Positions 43,735 to 54,995 of a DNA stretch of 64,000 nucleotides are shown here, piece after piece. A program made the position numbers and the translations under genes. This stretch comes from Conus ventricosus (lineage: Eukaryota > Mollusca > Gastropoda > Neogastropoda > Conidae). Location of the stretch: positions 70,041,874 through 70,105,873 of the forward strand of contig CM031616.1 in the NCBI GenBank assembly GCA_018398815.1, in the 5' to 3' direction. The notes beneath the pieces were generated by a model that was given only the letters and a program-made list of their open reading frames with translations, did not search any database and had not been told where the DNA came from. The first letter of the stretch is position 1, and each line of letters starts with the position of its first letter.

Positions 43735-45450
43735 ACTTCACACCATTAGAATGAAAAATTAGTAGTCGGGGGAGGGGGCGTGATACCAGATGGATTTGGC
43801 ACAGCGAAAAAATTACCGATATTTTCAGTGACTTAGAAGAATAAAAACGAAGTTAAGTTAGAAAAAAATGACAGTACTAGACAAACATGGAAATACCAAA
43901 TACATTGTACGTGAGGTAAACAGCCTTTACTAGCAGTTACACGAAAGAAAAAAAAAAAGACAAGCAGACATCGACAAGACCATAAATGAAGTAATTAATG
44001 ATCTTGGAAAACTTGTGCAAAAAGTGTCAATAAGCCTGGGAAGGAAAATTACACTAAAAGAAGCCACTGCAGCACTGAAAAATATTGCTATATTGCTCGT
44101 CGAGTTCCAAAACATTTTCTTTTTCTTTTCTCATTACGTTGAGTTTTCTGCATTTAGTTGTAACCTCTGCGCATTTTGGTCTCATGGCTTAAAGGTGGTG
44201 CGGTGTATACGGACTGAGGCCATGTTGATGAAAGTAACAACACTTAATTACAGTGTTTGAGATTCTCTACTTCTGTGCATTTGCTTAGAGTGAAGAAGAA
44301 ACACCGCGGATCCTGATGGAAGGACAAAACACGTTCGGTCAGTGATGGGTAGCAGAACAGGAAGAGGAAGAGCACGGCTACATTAATAGCTTCCAAGCAG
44401 CAAACGTGAAGTCCCACATACTAACGTCGGTTGACAACAAACTACATGCTCGTTTGCCAAGCAGTGTCTGAAAACGAGCCATTTTTACAGCAGCCGGCAT
44501 TTCTGTGAAACCTTTCACTGAAACAGAGGGCAGGCTGTCAACAGAGGAAGTTGAAAACAACAATTGCTATCACCTTCCGTCCACAGAGCCGTAATCCAAA
44601 GGTAGACAGGCTGAACCTCCATTGATATTAACAGAGTGTTTCCTGTGGTACTGGATAAATTTAAAGAAAACCAAGATTTAACGTGATGTAATCATGATCA
44701 CGTCTGCATGAAATGGGTTGTAGATCCATATGCTTGAGCAGAAAAGCTGACCACTCTTCCTGTACATCTATTTTAATGTCCTTTGCTTTATTTTTTTTTC
44801 TTTATCATCTTGTCTAGGACTCATTGTCTTGCCACTTGGTTTTTGTTATGCAACTCATTTCTTTGCTACTTCGAATTGTATTTGATGATACCACCATGCG
44901 TCGGCAGCTTTGGCACGACAATGGATTGCAACACTCCCCCCCCTCCCTCACCCCCTTAGACCAGCTTTCCTTCCTCATGAGGTGTTGAGTACATTGCTTT
45001 ATTACATTTGGTGTGTCTCTGGTCGAAACCATAGAGAGAAGATCGCAATTGGCAAGACTTCTGATGAGACTGGGTAATTAGTGTAAGCCAAAATCGCGCA
45101 CAGTGGTGTCTGCTGAGATGTATCTTTCTTGAAGGTGGAATGTAACTATGTACTTTAATGTAGGGATCAAAAAGTGGCCACAGATGCAAAATGTCACCGA
45201 TTGGGAACTTAAAGAGTTATTGCTTGAGAACGATGGAATGGAAAGAAGACAATCTCCTATTCATGCAGTGCCGGTCCCCGTATGGAGGGTATCCAGATAC
45301 GATGCCTTTCGATCCCATTAAAGCCTGGGGGTGATGTAGGTCTTCATGATCTGAAACGACGCCGGGAATATTCTTCTTCACTTGCCGCAGGTATTCGGAT
45401 TTCTTGTTACTAAAACGGTGACAAACTGATTAGAAACTGGGTCAAAAGGG
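43735..45450. other. No gene seen
   Basis: Unique sequence with short frames only. Confidence 0.4.
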
Positions 45451-45453
45451 ATC

Positions 45454-45724
<271 letters not shown>

Positions 45725-46180
45725 GGGCGCGTAGGTGGGCAAAAGCGTGGGCTAAGAGTTTTCGAGAAAGTGAATGTTCATGGCTATCTGTCATACCGCA
45801 AAGCATTGAATGGGAAGAAATGAAGGCTGTCAAGAAAGGAAGGAAAGAAACAATATTTTTTTGCTGGAAATAGGAGCGGTATAATATGAAAAGGAAGACA
45901 GCATTCATGTATCACAAAGCCATACGCAACACGTAAAAGCACCTGACAGAACACAAGCCTAACTGAATTTACAGAATATCGGGAGAAAAAACAAGTGAAA
46001 AAACAAACTCGATTGATTATTTTTCAAAATGTTACAGTATTCTTTTCCGTTCTTTTGTTTGAGAAAACAGCCTAATAACCAGCATTGAAAAAAAAAAAAA
46101 AGAAACCGTCACTTTAGCGAGAGGTGCGTGCATCCGTTTCCATTTGGTGTATGTGTGCATGTATATGTGTGTGAATAGAT
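45725..46180. other. No gene seen
   Basis: Unique A-rich sequence with no recognised feature. Confidence 0.4.
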
Positions 46181-46237
46181 AGATAGATAAGTAAATAAAC
46201 AGATAGATAGACGGTTAGACAGCTAGATAGTTAGACA

Positions 46238-46301
<64 letters not shown>

Positions 46302-46330
46302 TGTGCGTGCGTGCGTGCGTGCGTGTGTGT
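46180..46330. repeat. (GATA)-like then (GT)n(GC)n tract
   Basis: Degenerate GATA/GACA units up to 46,240, then GT dinucleotides and GCGT units. Confidence 0.9.
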
Positions 46331-46399
46331 TCTTGTTAACGTTTAGCAGAAAACCCATTTCGAATTGTCAAGAAGAGGAGCAACACTGAGAAGCACATC

Positions 46400-46416
46400 A
46401 ATAATCGTAGATGGAC
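46400..46416 (+). repeat. Putative target-site duplication of composite SINE A
   Basis: AATAATCGTAGATGGAC directly precedes the SINE head. Its exact reverse complement occurs at 48,633-48,649, at the 3' end of the oppositely oriented copy B. Confidence 0.75.
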
Positions 46417-46935
46417 CAGCCGCCGTGGCGAAGTGGTTAGCGTCGCGGACTCCCGGCTGGGAGGTCGTGGGTTCGAATCCCATCAGAGTCATGTGGGTTT
46501 TTCTGCCCCGACCGGCTCCTACCCAGAGTTGAGTTTGCTGTGGACTCAGTTGGGAAGACTGGGACCACACAGTCGAGTTTCATCCACTTAATTGATGCGT
46601 TTCTGAGAGTGTTGCTCAAATTTCCTGACCAACACTGCAGGTGCCTGTATCTCTCGGGCCTGGTTGACGCCGGGATATATTATGAAAGGAAGCGTAGAGT
46701 ACAGCCCTGTCATGTAGTCTCAGACCGAAATGGAAATCTGTAGCATCATCTTAATCATCCTCATTCTCATCGATCAGCATTAATTAAAATAATGTCTCAA
46801 GTTCTGTGGCCCTTTATGCCCTGCTCTCATGGTGACCTCAGTTTCGATGTCCTCTCCACGTCTGTGGCCTTGGTTTGGTTCGGTCGGGGTTACCGGTATC
46901 GGCGGGTCCATGGGGGCTGCGTAGTCCCTGTGGAT
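46416..46935 (+). mobile_element. Composite tRNA-SINE-like element copy A
   Basis: The head begins CCAGCCGCCGTGGCGAAGTG, with box A TGGCGAAGTGG at 46,426 and box B GGTTCGAATCC at 46,470, the RNA polymerase III promoter layout of a tRNA-derived SINE. A body ending in GGAAATCTG and CATCAT motifs follows. Then comes the tail module (TGCCCTGCTCTCATGGTGAC) up to CCATGGGGGCTG, where homology to copy B stops. Confidence 0.85.
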
Positions 46936-47099
46936 GTTTTGTTTTAATAGTAGCTTCCACTTTGCTCGGCGAAATTAGAGTGCAACGTCAAGGAGCCCAG
47001 GTGGGACGTCGAGCCATTTCCTCGTGCATGTGTTGATTTTATCCTCCGTTGATTCCGCTGTACTAAAATCAACACTGTACATCAGCAGAGCCAGAAAAG
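46936..47099. other. No gene seen
   Basis: Short unique stretch between SINE A and the RT relic. Confidence 0.35.
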
Positions 47100-48050
47100 A
47101 TTGTGGATCATCATGAACTGCGGATTCCAGACAGTGTGTTTGCCAGGGAGGTCACAATGATCTATTCTCTCCAGGCATTGCTCTGCCATTAATTTTGCTT
47201 GGTTTCCTTTCCACTCCATGTGTCTTTCAAAGCGTCGCCATACCAACTTCCAAGACTCTTTGACTAGTTCTTCTGTCACAGTTCGAGTGGCTTGGTTAGC
47301 TTAGTGAACGTAGCCCTTCCAGCTACTTTTCCTTTCCATATGAAGAGGCCTCGCGATTTCTTTGGTTTGAAACTCATCCTTGAAGAAGAAACTAAGTTGT
47401 TTAGCTGCTTGAGTAGTCTGTTTCATTTTTTTTCTCTGTGGAACGTACTGTTGTGTCATTCATGAAGGCTCTTAAAAAGAGATACTTTGTGTCCATTTCC
47501 GAGGTTTCCGGAGCTTATTTGGAGCATGGCTGCTTTCAGGAGGACGTTCACCGCCACCGCAAACAGTTTTGGGAAAATTGCACAGCCCACTGTTATGTCA
47601 GCTCCCAGACTGATCCAGTGTGTTGTGTATTCCTTGGTGGAGAACTCCACTGAGAAGCCGTGGATGTACTTCTTCGGATGTACTTTTGGACACTATACAT
47701 CTCGAAGACCAGCTGAATCTTCTTGTGCGAACTGATCCATATGCATTTGCCGGATCATCCCACACCACACTGTGGTTCATTCTCTCTGCCCTAAGCTCTT
47801 TGGATTCCTTCCCATATCATAGTGGCATGTTCTACTGAGACATGCACGTCCGAGATGCCTTCTTTCTGTACTGACAAATCCAAGTTTTCATATTCTGTGA
47901 TACATTCAGTCAGCCTTGCTGCCACGAGAAAGAATATGTTATTTTTTCAACGTTCAGAAGTGTACTGGTCTGAACTGGTCGTTGTATCTCGAATTTCGAT
48001 CTTTTCGAGCAGACACTCTATCAGCTATCATCCTTTGATCTATGATCGGC
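47100..48050 (-). pseudogene. Non-LTR reverse transcriptase relic
   Basis: The minus strand from 48.0 kb reads RLTECITEYENLDLSVQKEG, then VSVEHATMIWEGIQRA, SVVWDDPANAYGSV, a shifted frame with IQLVFEMYSVPKYIRR, then WISLGADITVGCAIFPKLFA and VAVNVLLKAA. A final shifted frame reads RAFMNDTTVRS. The order QKG-G--EH / LANAYGSVPH / L--GI-tGC-IS--LFA-A-N / RAFMDD matches an RT family common in invertebrate genomes that I cannot assign to a clade. The catalytic block is FMND rather than FMDD, and stops interrupt it. Confidence 0.7.
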
Positions 48051-48087
48051 AAGTTCCTCCATGCTTATGAATAGGTTATATCTGAAG

Positions 48088-48122
48088 TGTGTGTGTGTGT
48101 GTGCGTGTGTGTGTGTGTGTGG

Positions 48123-48216
<94 letters not shown>

Positions 48217-48250
48217 TGTGCATGTGCGTACATGCGTGCGTGCGCGCGCA
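48088..48250. repeat. (GT)n(GCGT)n(GT)n tract
   Basis: Alternating purine-pyrimidine repeat of about 160 bp. Confidence 0.97.
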
Positions 48251-48483
48251 TATTTTGTTGTCGCTGTTGATATTGTTATTGTTGTTATTGAAAAGTTTGC
48301 TTGAGACTTATGAACTTCGAGTCTAACTCTATGAAACATCACATCTGACTATATGTGTATAATGCTTTAGAGATTTGGGAGGAACGAAATCACCGGATCC
48401 TCCTGTCTTAAAATTCCATTTGTGCAGGTCATTTTTCAAACAAAGATGAGACAGATTCAGAGACGGACAAAAGGCCGGACGGA

Positions 48484-48560
48484 TTGGGGGAGAGGGGGGG
48501 GGGGGGGGGGGGGGGGAGAGGGGGGGAGAGAGAGAGAGAGAGGAAGAGAGACACAGAGAG
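48484..48560. repeat. Poly-G and (GA)n tract
   Basis: A G run broken by single A, then GA dinucleotides. Confidence 0.95.
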
Positions 48561-48632
48561 AGACAGAGACAGAGACAGATGGAGAGACGGTGTAGACAGA
48601 CCGACAGATGCGCATTTTCTGCAAGAACCATC

Positions 48633-48649
48633 GTCCATCTACGATTATT
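48633..48649 (-). repeat. Inverted partner of the 46,400 duplication
   Basis: GTCCATCTACGATTATT, exact reverse complement of 46,400-46,416, next to the poly(T) that ends copy B. Confidence 0.75.
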
Positions 48650-48650
48650 T

Positions 48651-49503
48651 TAATTTTTTTTTTTTTTTGGCTGTCTCAACCTCTGCGCCATTTCAGAGGC
48701 AGTGCACCCACGCCGCTCATTCCGACACCCCGTCCACAGCCACAGCCCGGTCGGCCCCGCCGCAGCCCCGGCACCGGCAATCCGCAGGGAGCAGTCAGTG
48801 TGAAGTCGTCAAGAGGCAACCCACCGGAGGAGACACTGCACTGCTGCCGAGTCACTTCGGTGGTGTTCAGTGGCGCCTGTTCTGATCTAACATACGCAGG
48901 ACACCACCTACTAAGCCCCTTACTGACGACAATAATTGCTTAGTCGCGGAGCCGACGTGAGTGAGCTCTCCCTCCGGAGGGCGCCACCACGTCCGTCCAA
49001 CGACAGCCCCCATGGACTCGCCGATACCGGTGACCCGACGGAACCAAACCAAGGCCACAGACGTGGAGAGGACATCGAAACTGAGGTCACCATGAGAGCA
49101 GGGCATGAAGGGCAACAGAATTAGAGACAATTTTTTTTATGCTGATCGATGAGAATGGGGATGATTAAGATGATGCTGCGGATTTCCATTTCGGTCTAAG
49201 ACTACATGACAGGGCTGTTCTCTACGCTTCCTTTCATAATATATCCCGGCGTCAACCAGGCCCGAGAGATACAGGCACCTGCAGTGTTGGTCAGGAAATT
49301 TGAGCAACACTCTCAGAAGTGCATCCATTAAGTGGATGAAACTCGACTGTGTGGTCCCAGTCTTCCCAACTGAGTCCGCAGCAAACTCAACTCTGGGTAT
49401 GAGCCGGTCGGGGCAGAAAAACCCACATGACTCTGATGGGATTCGAACCCACGACCTCCCAGCCGGGAGTCCGCGACGCTAACCACTTCGCCACGGCGGC
49501 TGG
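48651..49503 (-). mobile_element. Composite tRNA-SINE-like element copy B, most complete
   Basis: Minus-strand orientation: head at 49,503 with box A (TGGCGAAGTGG) and box B (GGTTCGAATCC), SINE body to about 49,138, then a contiguous tail module to about 48,675 ending in a 14-A run. At about 850 bp it is long for a SINE. Because copies A, C and D keep the same head-body-tail joint, the two modules form one mobile unit. No coding capacity is seen. Confidence 0.85.
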
Positions 49504-49739
49504 TAAATTTCCCAACTTTGAACAGGTAGGTGTCCGATAGTGATGTGCAACGTCTCGAGACGCCCACCCTCCAGCAGAAGAGGACATAGTAGTCATGATT
49601 TGGATGCGGCCCGGTCGCCTCAGAATGTAAGGAGTTGAGGATCTACATATTTGACTTGGGAGAGAGTTTTGAAGGGGGAACGGAAGGGAAGGGTGTGCGT
49701 GTGTCTTGGAAGACCTGCTTTCAAGCTCTCCCAAGATTT

Positions 49740-49866
49740 CCCCCCTACTGGATACGTCTTTAAGCGTAATGTTTCATTTCCAGACGAACACTGCAGTCGT
49801 CTGTATCTCTCGAGCCTGGCTGACAGGAAGCGTAGAGTATAGCACTGTCATGATGTTTCTGACCTG
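49740..49866 (+). mobile_element. Composite SINE-like copy D, left fragment
   Basis: GAACACTGCAGTCGTCTGTA and GGAAGCGTAGAGTATAGCAC match the SINE body. The match stops at the CTG that flanks the Harbinger element and resumes at 50,758. The tRNA head is missing. Confidence 0.7.
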
Positions 49867-50757
49867 GGCCGGTTGCATATACATTCTTAAAAGTTGACTT
49901 AAGCAAAGTTTGCTTTGAGCCAAAGCAAACTTTGTAAAGATTTCCTTTGCGCATTTTTGTCAATCAGTTGCACATACCGTCTTTGTCGCGGACTTAACTA
50001 AGTTGTCGGTCAGGATGGTTATTTTTAGCATGGCTCCGTCATCGTACACAGTTTGTGCATACGTCACCAAAACGAACCAATGGAAAGTAACTCCCGCAGA
50101 TGAGAATCAACAAGACAGCATGGCGGACAACGACGGGAAGAAACGTGTGAGAACAGCAAATTTCACTGTTGGCCGTTCTGTTGGCCGTCTCCACCGTTGG
50201 CATGCGAACATACTCATCCAGCCTGTTTGCGAATGCTCGAGAAACTCTATTACTCGACACACTGTGCTTTTGTCGACACCAAACAAATCCCCAATCACTT
50301 CCTGAAAACACCCACTGGCATAAAAACGCAGTGCGATCAGTAGCTGCAAGAGCGGAGTCAGCGAGCCTCGCCGTTGAAACGGGTGATCAATGTCATCCTC
50401 AATCACATCACACAGGTCTAAAATGTCTGCCCGTCGAAATCTGAATCTCGAGTACAATTCTACGTCGTCATACACATCAAAAGGGTTCGTCCGATCCCTG
50501 AAAATTCTCTCTCGCCTCAAATTTCGGCGCAACAGAAGCCCATACACAACGCGGTTCGCCATTTTTATTTACTGCGGTATGCTCTGTCCAAGCGAAGTTC
50601 GCACTTACGCGTGGGGGGGAGCTGTCCTAACTTTAAGCAAGAAGTTAAGCATCCTTTGCTGCTAAGCAAGCCCATGCAACAGGATTCCTTCACGCTAAGC
50701 AAATCCCTAACTTTAAGCAAACTTAGAGTCCGCTAAGTCTGTACATGCAACCGACCC
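49867..50757 (-). mobile_element. Truncated PIF/Harbinger element (891 bp)
   Basis: Terminal inverted repeats GGCCGGTTGCATATACA and GGGTCGGTTGCATGTACA (one base gap) are flanked by CTG on both sides (49,864-49,866 and 50,758-50,760), a 3-bp duplication as expected for Harbinger. A perfect 13-bp subterminal hairpin lies at 49,904-49,934 (CAAAGTTTGCTTT). It splits composite SINE copy D. It holds only the first part of a transposase, so it is non-autonomous. Confidence 0.75.
50107..50562 (-). CDS. HARBI1-like transposase, N-terminal part only
   Basis: A continuous 151-codon frame starts ATG (MANRVVYGLLLRRNLRRERI). It contains SRFRFRRADILDLCDVIEDD, then LQLLIALRFYASGCFQEVIG and DLFGVDKSTVCRVI, the helix-turn-helix-like N-terminal region of HARBI1 transposases. 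The usual GAIDG-, DxxY- and E-containing nuclease core is absent, and the last ~30 residues are unlike the family. The protein could bind DNA but not cut it. It differs in sequence from the 20.6-kb transposase, so it belongs to another Harbinger lineage. Confidence 0.75.
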   Translation of the reverse strand: MANRVVYGLLLRRNLRRERIFRDRTNPFDVYDDVELYSRFRFRRADILDLCDVIEDDIDHPFQRRGSLTPLLQLLIALRFYASGCFQEVIGDLFGVDKSTVCRVIEFLEHSQTGWMSMFACQRWRRPTERPTVKFAVLTRFFPSLSAMLSC

Positions 50758-51030
50758 CTGGAGAAAACGCGATGGTATACTGGGCACTATCTTCATCCTC
50801 ATTGACCAGAACGAAAAAGTCTCATTCTGTGGCGTTTCATGCCCTGTTCTCATGGTGACCTCAGTATCCACTGACACTCTTTGTGGATGCCCATCGTGAG
50901 TTCCCATCAAAGGCGTTGGTATGGGCCATCCACGGGGACTGTTGTTGGACGGACATGGAGGCACCATCCCGGGGGATTTGCATAACAACGCCCAAGTGAC
51001 TTGTTAGCAGTGCAGTACCGTGTGACGACT
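50758..51030 (+). mobile_element. Composite SINE-like copy D, right fragment
   Basis: Continues with CATCCTCATTGACCAG and TTTCATGCCCTGTTCTCATG, matching the end of the body and the tail module of copy B, with an extra insertion-like stretch around 50,880-50,920. Confidence 0.65.
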
Positions 51031-51139
51031 TTCATCTCATTGCTCCTTCGGGGATTTGAATGTGGCTGCCTTAAGCCGTAGGAGCAATGATGGGTGGATG
51101 GGGGGGGGGAGGGATGGGGGCGATGGGAAATTGTGTGTG

Positions 51140-51145
51140 TGTGTG

Positions 51146-51200
<55 letters not shown>

Positions 51201-51315
51201 GAGGAATGCTGAACATCGCAATAACTGAACGGCATTGAGGGAAGAGATCTGGGGCAATATTAAGATTCATTTTGCTGATTGTGTGTGTGTGCGTGCGTGT
51301 ATGCGCGCGCGCGCG

Positions 51316-51385
<70 letters not shown>

Positions 51386-51499
51386 CGTGTGTGTTAACGT
51401 GTGTGTTTGTGTGGTTTACGTGTAACAGTGTGAATGCACGTGCTTGCCTATCCCTACATGCAAACGAGGGCGTTCATGCGCTTGCACGTGTGTGCGTGC

Positions 51500-51565
<66 letters not shown>
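51140..51565. repeat. (GA)n at 51,149-51,200; (GT)n at 51,304-51,380 and 51,500-51,560
   Basis: Three microsatellites with short unique spacers; a GCGCGCGCGC run precedes the second. Confidence 0.95.
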
Positions 51566-51566
<1 letters not shown>

Positions 51567-51984
51567 TTTTTTTGGGTTTTTTTTTGAGCGGTGATGGAGG
51601 AGGATGTGGGCTGAAAGAAAATTTGGGGGAGGGGGGGGGGGGGAGCGGTGGGCGGATACGGTTGTGGTGAGAAATGGCAATAAAATCAATAACGGCTTAG
51701 TAACAGTCCATGTGGGTGGCCGTGGCAGTAGCATATTTAGTTTTTGCCTACGCAGGCTGATTATTCTGAACATTAGGTGTTAACGAATGGGCGATTTTCA
51801 TGAAAATTCCAGTCTCGTTTCTACGTAGTCATATTACATATTTGCTGATATTATGACGTGATATTCGGTTGTAAGTAATATTCCTTCTTCGTTGTTACTC
51901 TTTTACTGATAACTATGACACTTATTGCGTTATATCTTTTTCTTAGAGTTTTTTTTCTGATATTACTTAACCTGTCTGGAATTC

Positions 51985-52019
51985 AAGAGACCACACACAC
52001 ACACACACACGCACGCACG

Positions 52020-52067
<48 letters not shown>

Positions 52068-52085
52068 ACACAACACACACACGTG
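51985..52085. repeat. (CA)n with (CG CA)n units
   Basis: CA dinucleotides interrupted by GCACGCACGCAC. Confidence 0.95.
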
Positions 52086-52089
52086 CCCT

Positions 52090-53065
52090 CGTGCGCGCGT
52101 ACGCGTACGATCCCGTGTGAGCGGCCCATGCATTCCGTCGCAGCTCCACATTTCTGTCGCAGTTGTATTGCGTTGCATGATTTCGGCGCCACATCAGAAT
52201 TGTGTGTGTAAAATTCGGGCTCCTCTCCCCGGCGACAACGCGCTGGCACGGTACGATGCTATCACACGCTCCCTCCCCTTCACCACCCCTCCCCACCCCC
52301 TTCCTTATCTTCTTATCTACGCATGTTAGCTATACAGGCAGACTCATCTGTATAATCTTGTCAGGGACGTCACCGTGCTGTCGCGAGTTCTGGCATTTTA
52401 ACGGATTCACAAATTGGGATGGTTCAGCAAAATGGTGTGCGATTTCTCATCCTGTGGGACTTGAAAATGGTCTTATTTGTTGTATCTGAACTCTCCTCCT
52501 CATTCAGTCTAGGACAGAGAGAACGTTGTTCTTGATGTGATAACTTTTTGTGTGTTCGGATCACTTTCACATAGGTTTACTGTGATCAGTGCTTCTCACA
52601 ACATTTTGGGTAATTAGCTGACTTCAGAAAAGTCTTTGAAACTGATATCTGCAAACCATTACAAAGAAAATATCAATGTTTTGACAACACCCAGAGAGCC
52701 ATGGGCACAGAAATCCAACTTTCGCAACAGCTATGGGCACACAAATCCAACTTTCGCAAGAACTGTGAACGGATTAGATGCCCATTGTCTCTCGTCATTG
52801 CTGTGCTAACCAGAATTGTGTAGGCGAATGCGGCCCATTTTCTAACAGTCGCCATAACTGTTTCGAAATTGTACGCAATAACGCGTGTGCGCGCGCACAC
52901 ACACTCACACACGCGAGCGCGCACGGCGTAACCCCCAACTCGATCCCTTTCCCTCCCACCCTTACCTCCATCCCCTTTGCCTTCTTCGCCCATACATACG
53001 CTGAATATATGTGGCGAGTCGTACTTGCACAGAAATGTTTACTGTTTGCATGACTTGAAAGCCAG
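52090..53065. other. No gene seen; 34-bp tandem duplication at 52,699-52,765
   Basis: Unique sequence. CCATGGGCACAGAAATCCAA and its neighbour (to TTTCGCAA) are present twice in tandem. A CGCACA-rich stretch lies at 52,880-52,925. Confidence 0.5.
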
Positions 53066-53069
53066 AAAC

Positions 53070-53097
53070 TTGAGAGAGAGAGAGAGAGAGAGAGAGG

Positions 53098-53156
<59 letters not shown>

Positions 53157-53183
53157 GGGGCGAGAGGGAGAGAGGGAGAGAGA
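53070..53183. repeat. (GA)n, G-run, (GA)n
   Basis: GA dinucleotides with a 14-G run, ending where the LINE 3' tail begins. Confidence 0.95.
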
Positions 53184-53500
53184 GATTCAGATTCAGATTC
53201 AGATCTTTATTCTGTTAGGCCATAGCCCTCAGAAGGGGGTACAATAATTGAGATAATATTCTAATATCAATGCTACAAGTAAAACAAACAAAAACAAGTT
53301 CACAACGTTCACATTGTTACAAGTTTTAAGCCTGCGATGCATCAACGCTTACACTGCTTATTGTTATACACTTAAACAAATATATGTAACCATGTTAAAC
53401 GAAATTCAAGCATTTAACGATAAAAAAAGAACCTAGGCTGTAAGAAATTTTCGAATCATAAATGCTTTGCACAAAAACAGAGCAAAACGCTTTACAAGTG
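53184..53500 (-). other. CR1-like LINE last codons and 3' tail
   Basis: From 53,495 the minus strand continues the interrupted frame (VKRFALFLCKAFMIRKFLTA then a stop). After about 200 bp of 3' UTR it ends at AATAAAG followed by ATCTGAATCTGAATCTGAAT, the short repeat that CR1-like elements use at the 3' end. Confidence 0.8.
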
Positions 53501-54990
53501 TGTCACGACCGACCCCTGGAGGTCTGCCTGACAGGATCGGTCTAGGTGGGAGTGAAGGGAGTGACTGACCTCACACGCCCGCAAGAGACCACACAATAAA
53601 GATTACGATACAACACCCCATTTATTCACACCAGCAAAATAAGCATTCCAACACACACAACATGCACAATCACAATCAAGCACTCCAACGCACACAACAT
53701 GCACAATCACAATCAAGCACTCCCACACCCACAACATGCACGATTATAAATAAACATTTCACCATACGACGTACACAATCACAATTACAGCATTCCAGCA
53801 CATATGACATATACACAATTATAAAGAAACATTTCCAGCATCCATCCCTTCTAACACCCTGGAGTGCGTCCACACCCCTGCCTCTGTCAAGTCTACTGGG
53901 AGCACCCTGTCGCACTAGGTGCTCCGAACCGGGTCGGTTCTCGCAGGGAGTCGCTCAAAGCCGACACCCTCGACTCACAAACAGGCAGTGAAGAGCGCGT
54001 CCCGGAGGGGGGGGGGGGGGAAACGTGGCGCTGTTACTGGAGGTCCTGGACGGGGGTCAGGGCCGGCCAGTCAAGACGGCGGGCTCCTCTACCAGTCCGC
54101 GGTCCCGACCAGAACGTGGCCTCGACCAGCGCGTGGCACCATCCAGTCCGCGGTCCCAGCCAGAGCGTGGCCTCAACCAGCACGTGGCACCATCCAGTCC
54201 GCGGTCTCAGCCAGAGCGTGGCCTCAACCAGCACGTGGCACCATCCAGTCCGTGGTCTCAGCCAGAGCGTGGCCTCAACCAGCACGTGGCACCATCCAGT
54301 CCGTGGTCTCAGCCAGAGCGTGGCCTCAACCAGCACGTGGCACCATCCAGTCCGTACTCCGGGTGAAGCCCCCGAAAGGGGGGGGGGGGGGGGGGGGGAA
54401 ACGTAGCAGCTACCCGTGGGTGACCCAGAAGAGGCGGGTCAAACGACTCTCTCTGCCCTCTGTCCAGTCGAGAGGACAGAGGCACAGGTGCGGAGAAAGA
54501 AGAAGTGATGTCCCTCTCCTACAGGCCGACTGCAGGAATTGAAAGTACTGACTGTACTTTCGATGATACGGTGAAGAACCAAGACTGGAGCAGGCGCTCC
54601 CAGAGACATCTTCCGCTCGAGTCAAGAGCTAACCTCCCTCAGCAATGGCGGCCAACATGCCACCCTACGTCACAGAGTGAGCATACTTCAAACTAAAGAA
54701 ATGAAGCACGTGCGACAGGTAAAAAGACAGGCGAGAGGCCGATAGACAGAAAGTTCGAGAGAAAGGTACCGACCACCGTGAACCTGCAGGATGAATAGCA
54801 CGGGCGGTGGAATTAGAGAGAGAGAGAGAGAAAGCAAACCGAAGTTGAGCTGAACTACACCAAGGTGCAACCGCACCACAAGCCACACTAAGGGACGGAT
54901 ACACGACAACAGCAACGACAATAAACAAATAAGTAATTCCGCCACCCTAGGTGGGTCGAACGTCGTAGGCCTCGTGACAAACTCGTGACA
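53501..54990. mobile_element. Solo-LTR-like insertion (1,490 bp)
   Basis: The ends are perfect inverted octamers TGTCACGA...TCGTGACA, giving 5'-TG...CA-3' as in LTRs. The 5-bp duplication AAGTG occupies 53,496-53,500 and 54,991-54,995. Removing the insert plus one duplication restores the LINE reading frame exactly. No coding region, PBS or PPT is present, so a solo LTR from intra-element recombination is the simplest view. It is unrelated in sequence to the Gypsy LTRs at 22-29 kb. A non-autonomous DNA element is possible. Confidence 0.75.
54090..54360. repeat. Minisatellite inside the LTR-like insert, unit 51 bp, ~5 copies
   Basis: The unit contains GTGGCACCATCCAGTCCG and CAGCCAGAGCGTGGCCTCAA. 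It is 17 codons long and free of stops in several frames, which explains overlapping long ORFs here. Confidence 0.93.
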
Positions 54991-54995
54991 AAGTG

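Noticed and set aside
46416..46490. Functional tRNA gene
   Set aside because: Box A and box B are present, but the unit recurs with a SINE body and the cloverleaf is not maintained.
53864..54542. Overlapping 180-207-codon plus-strand frames
   Set aside because: The 51-bp repeat in the LTR-like insert has no stops in several frames; there is no domain.
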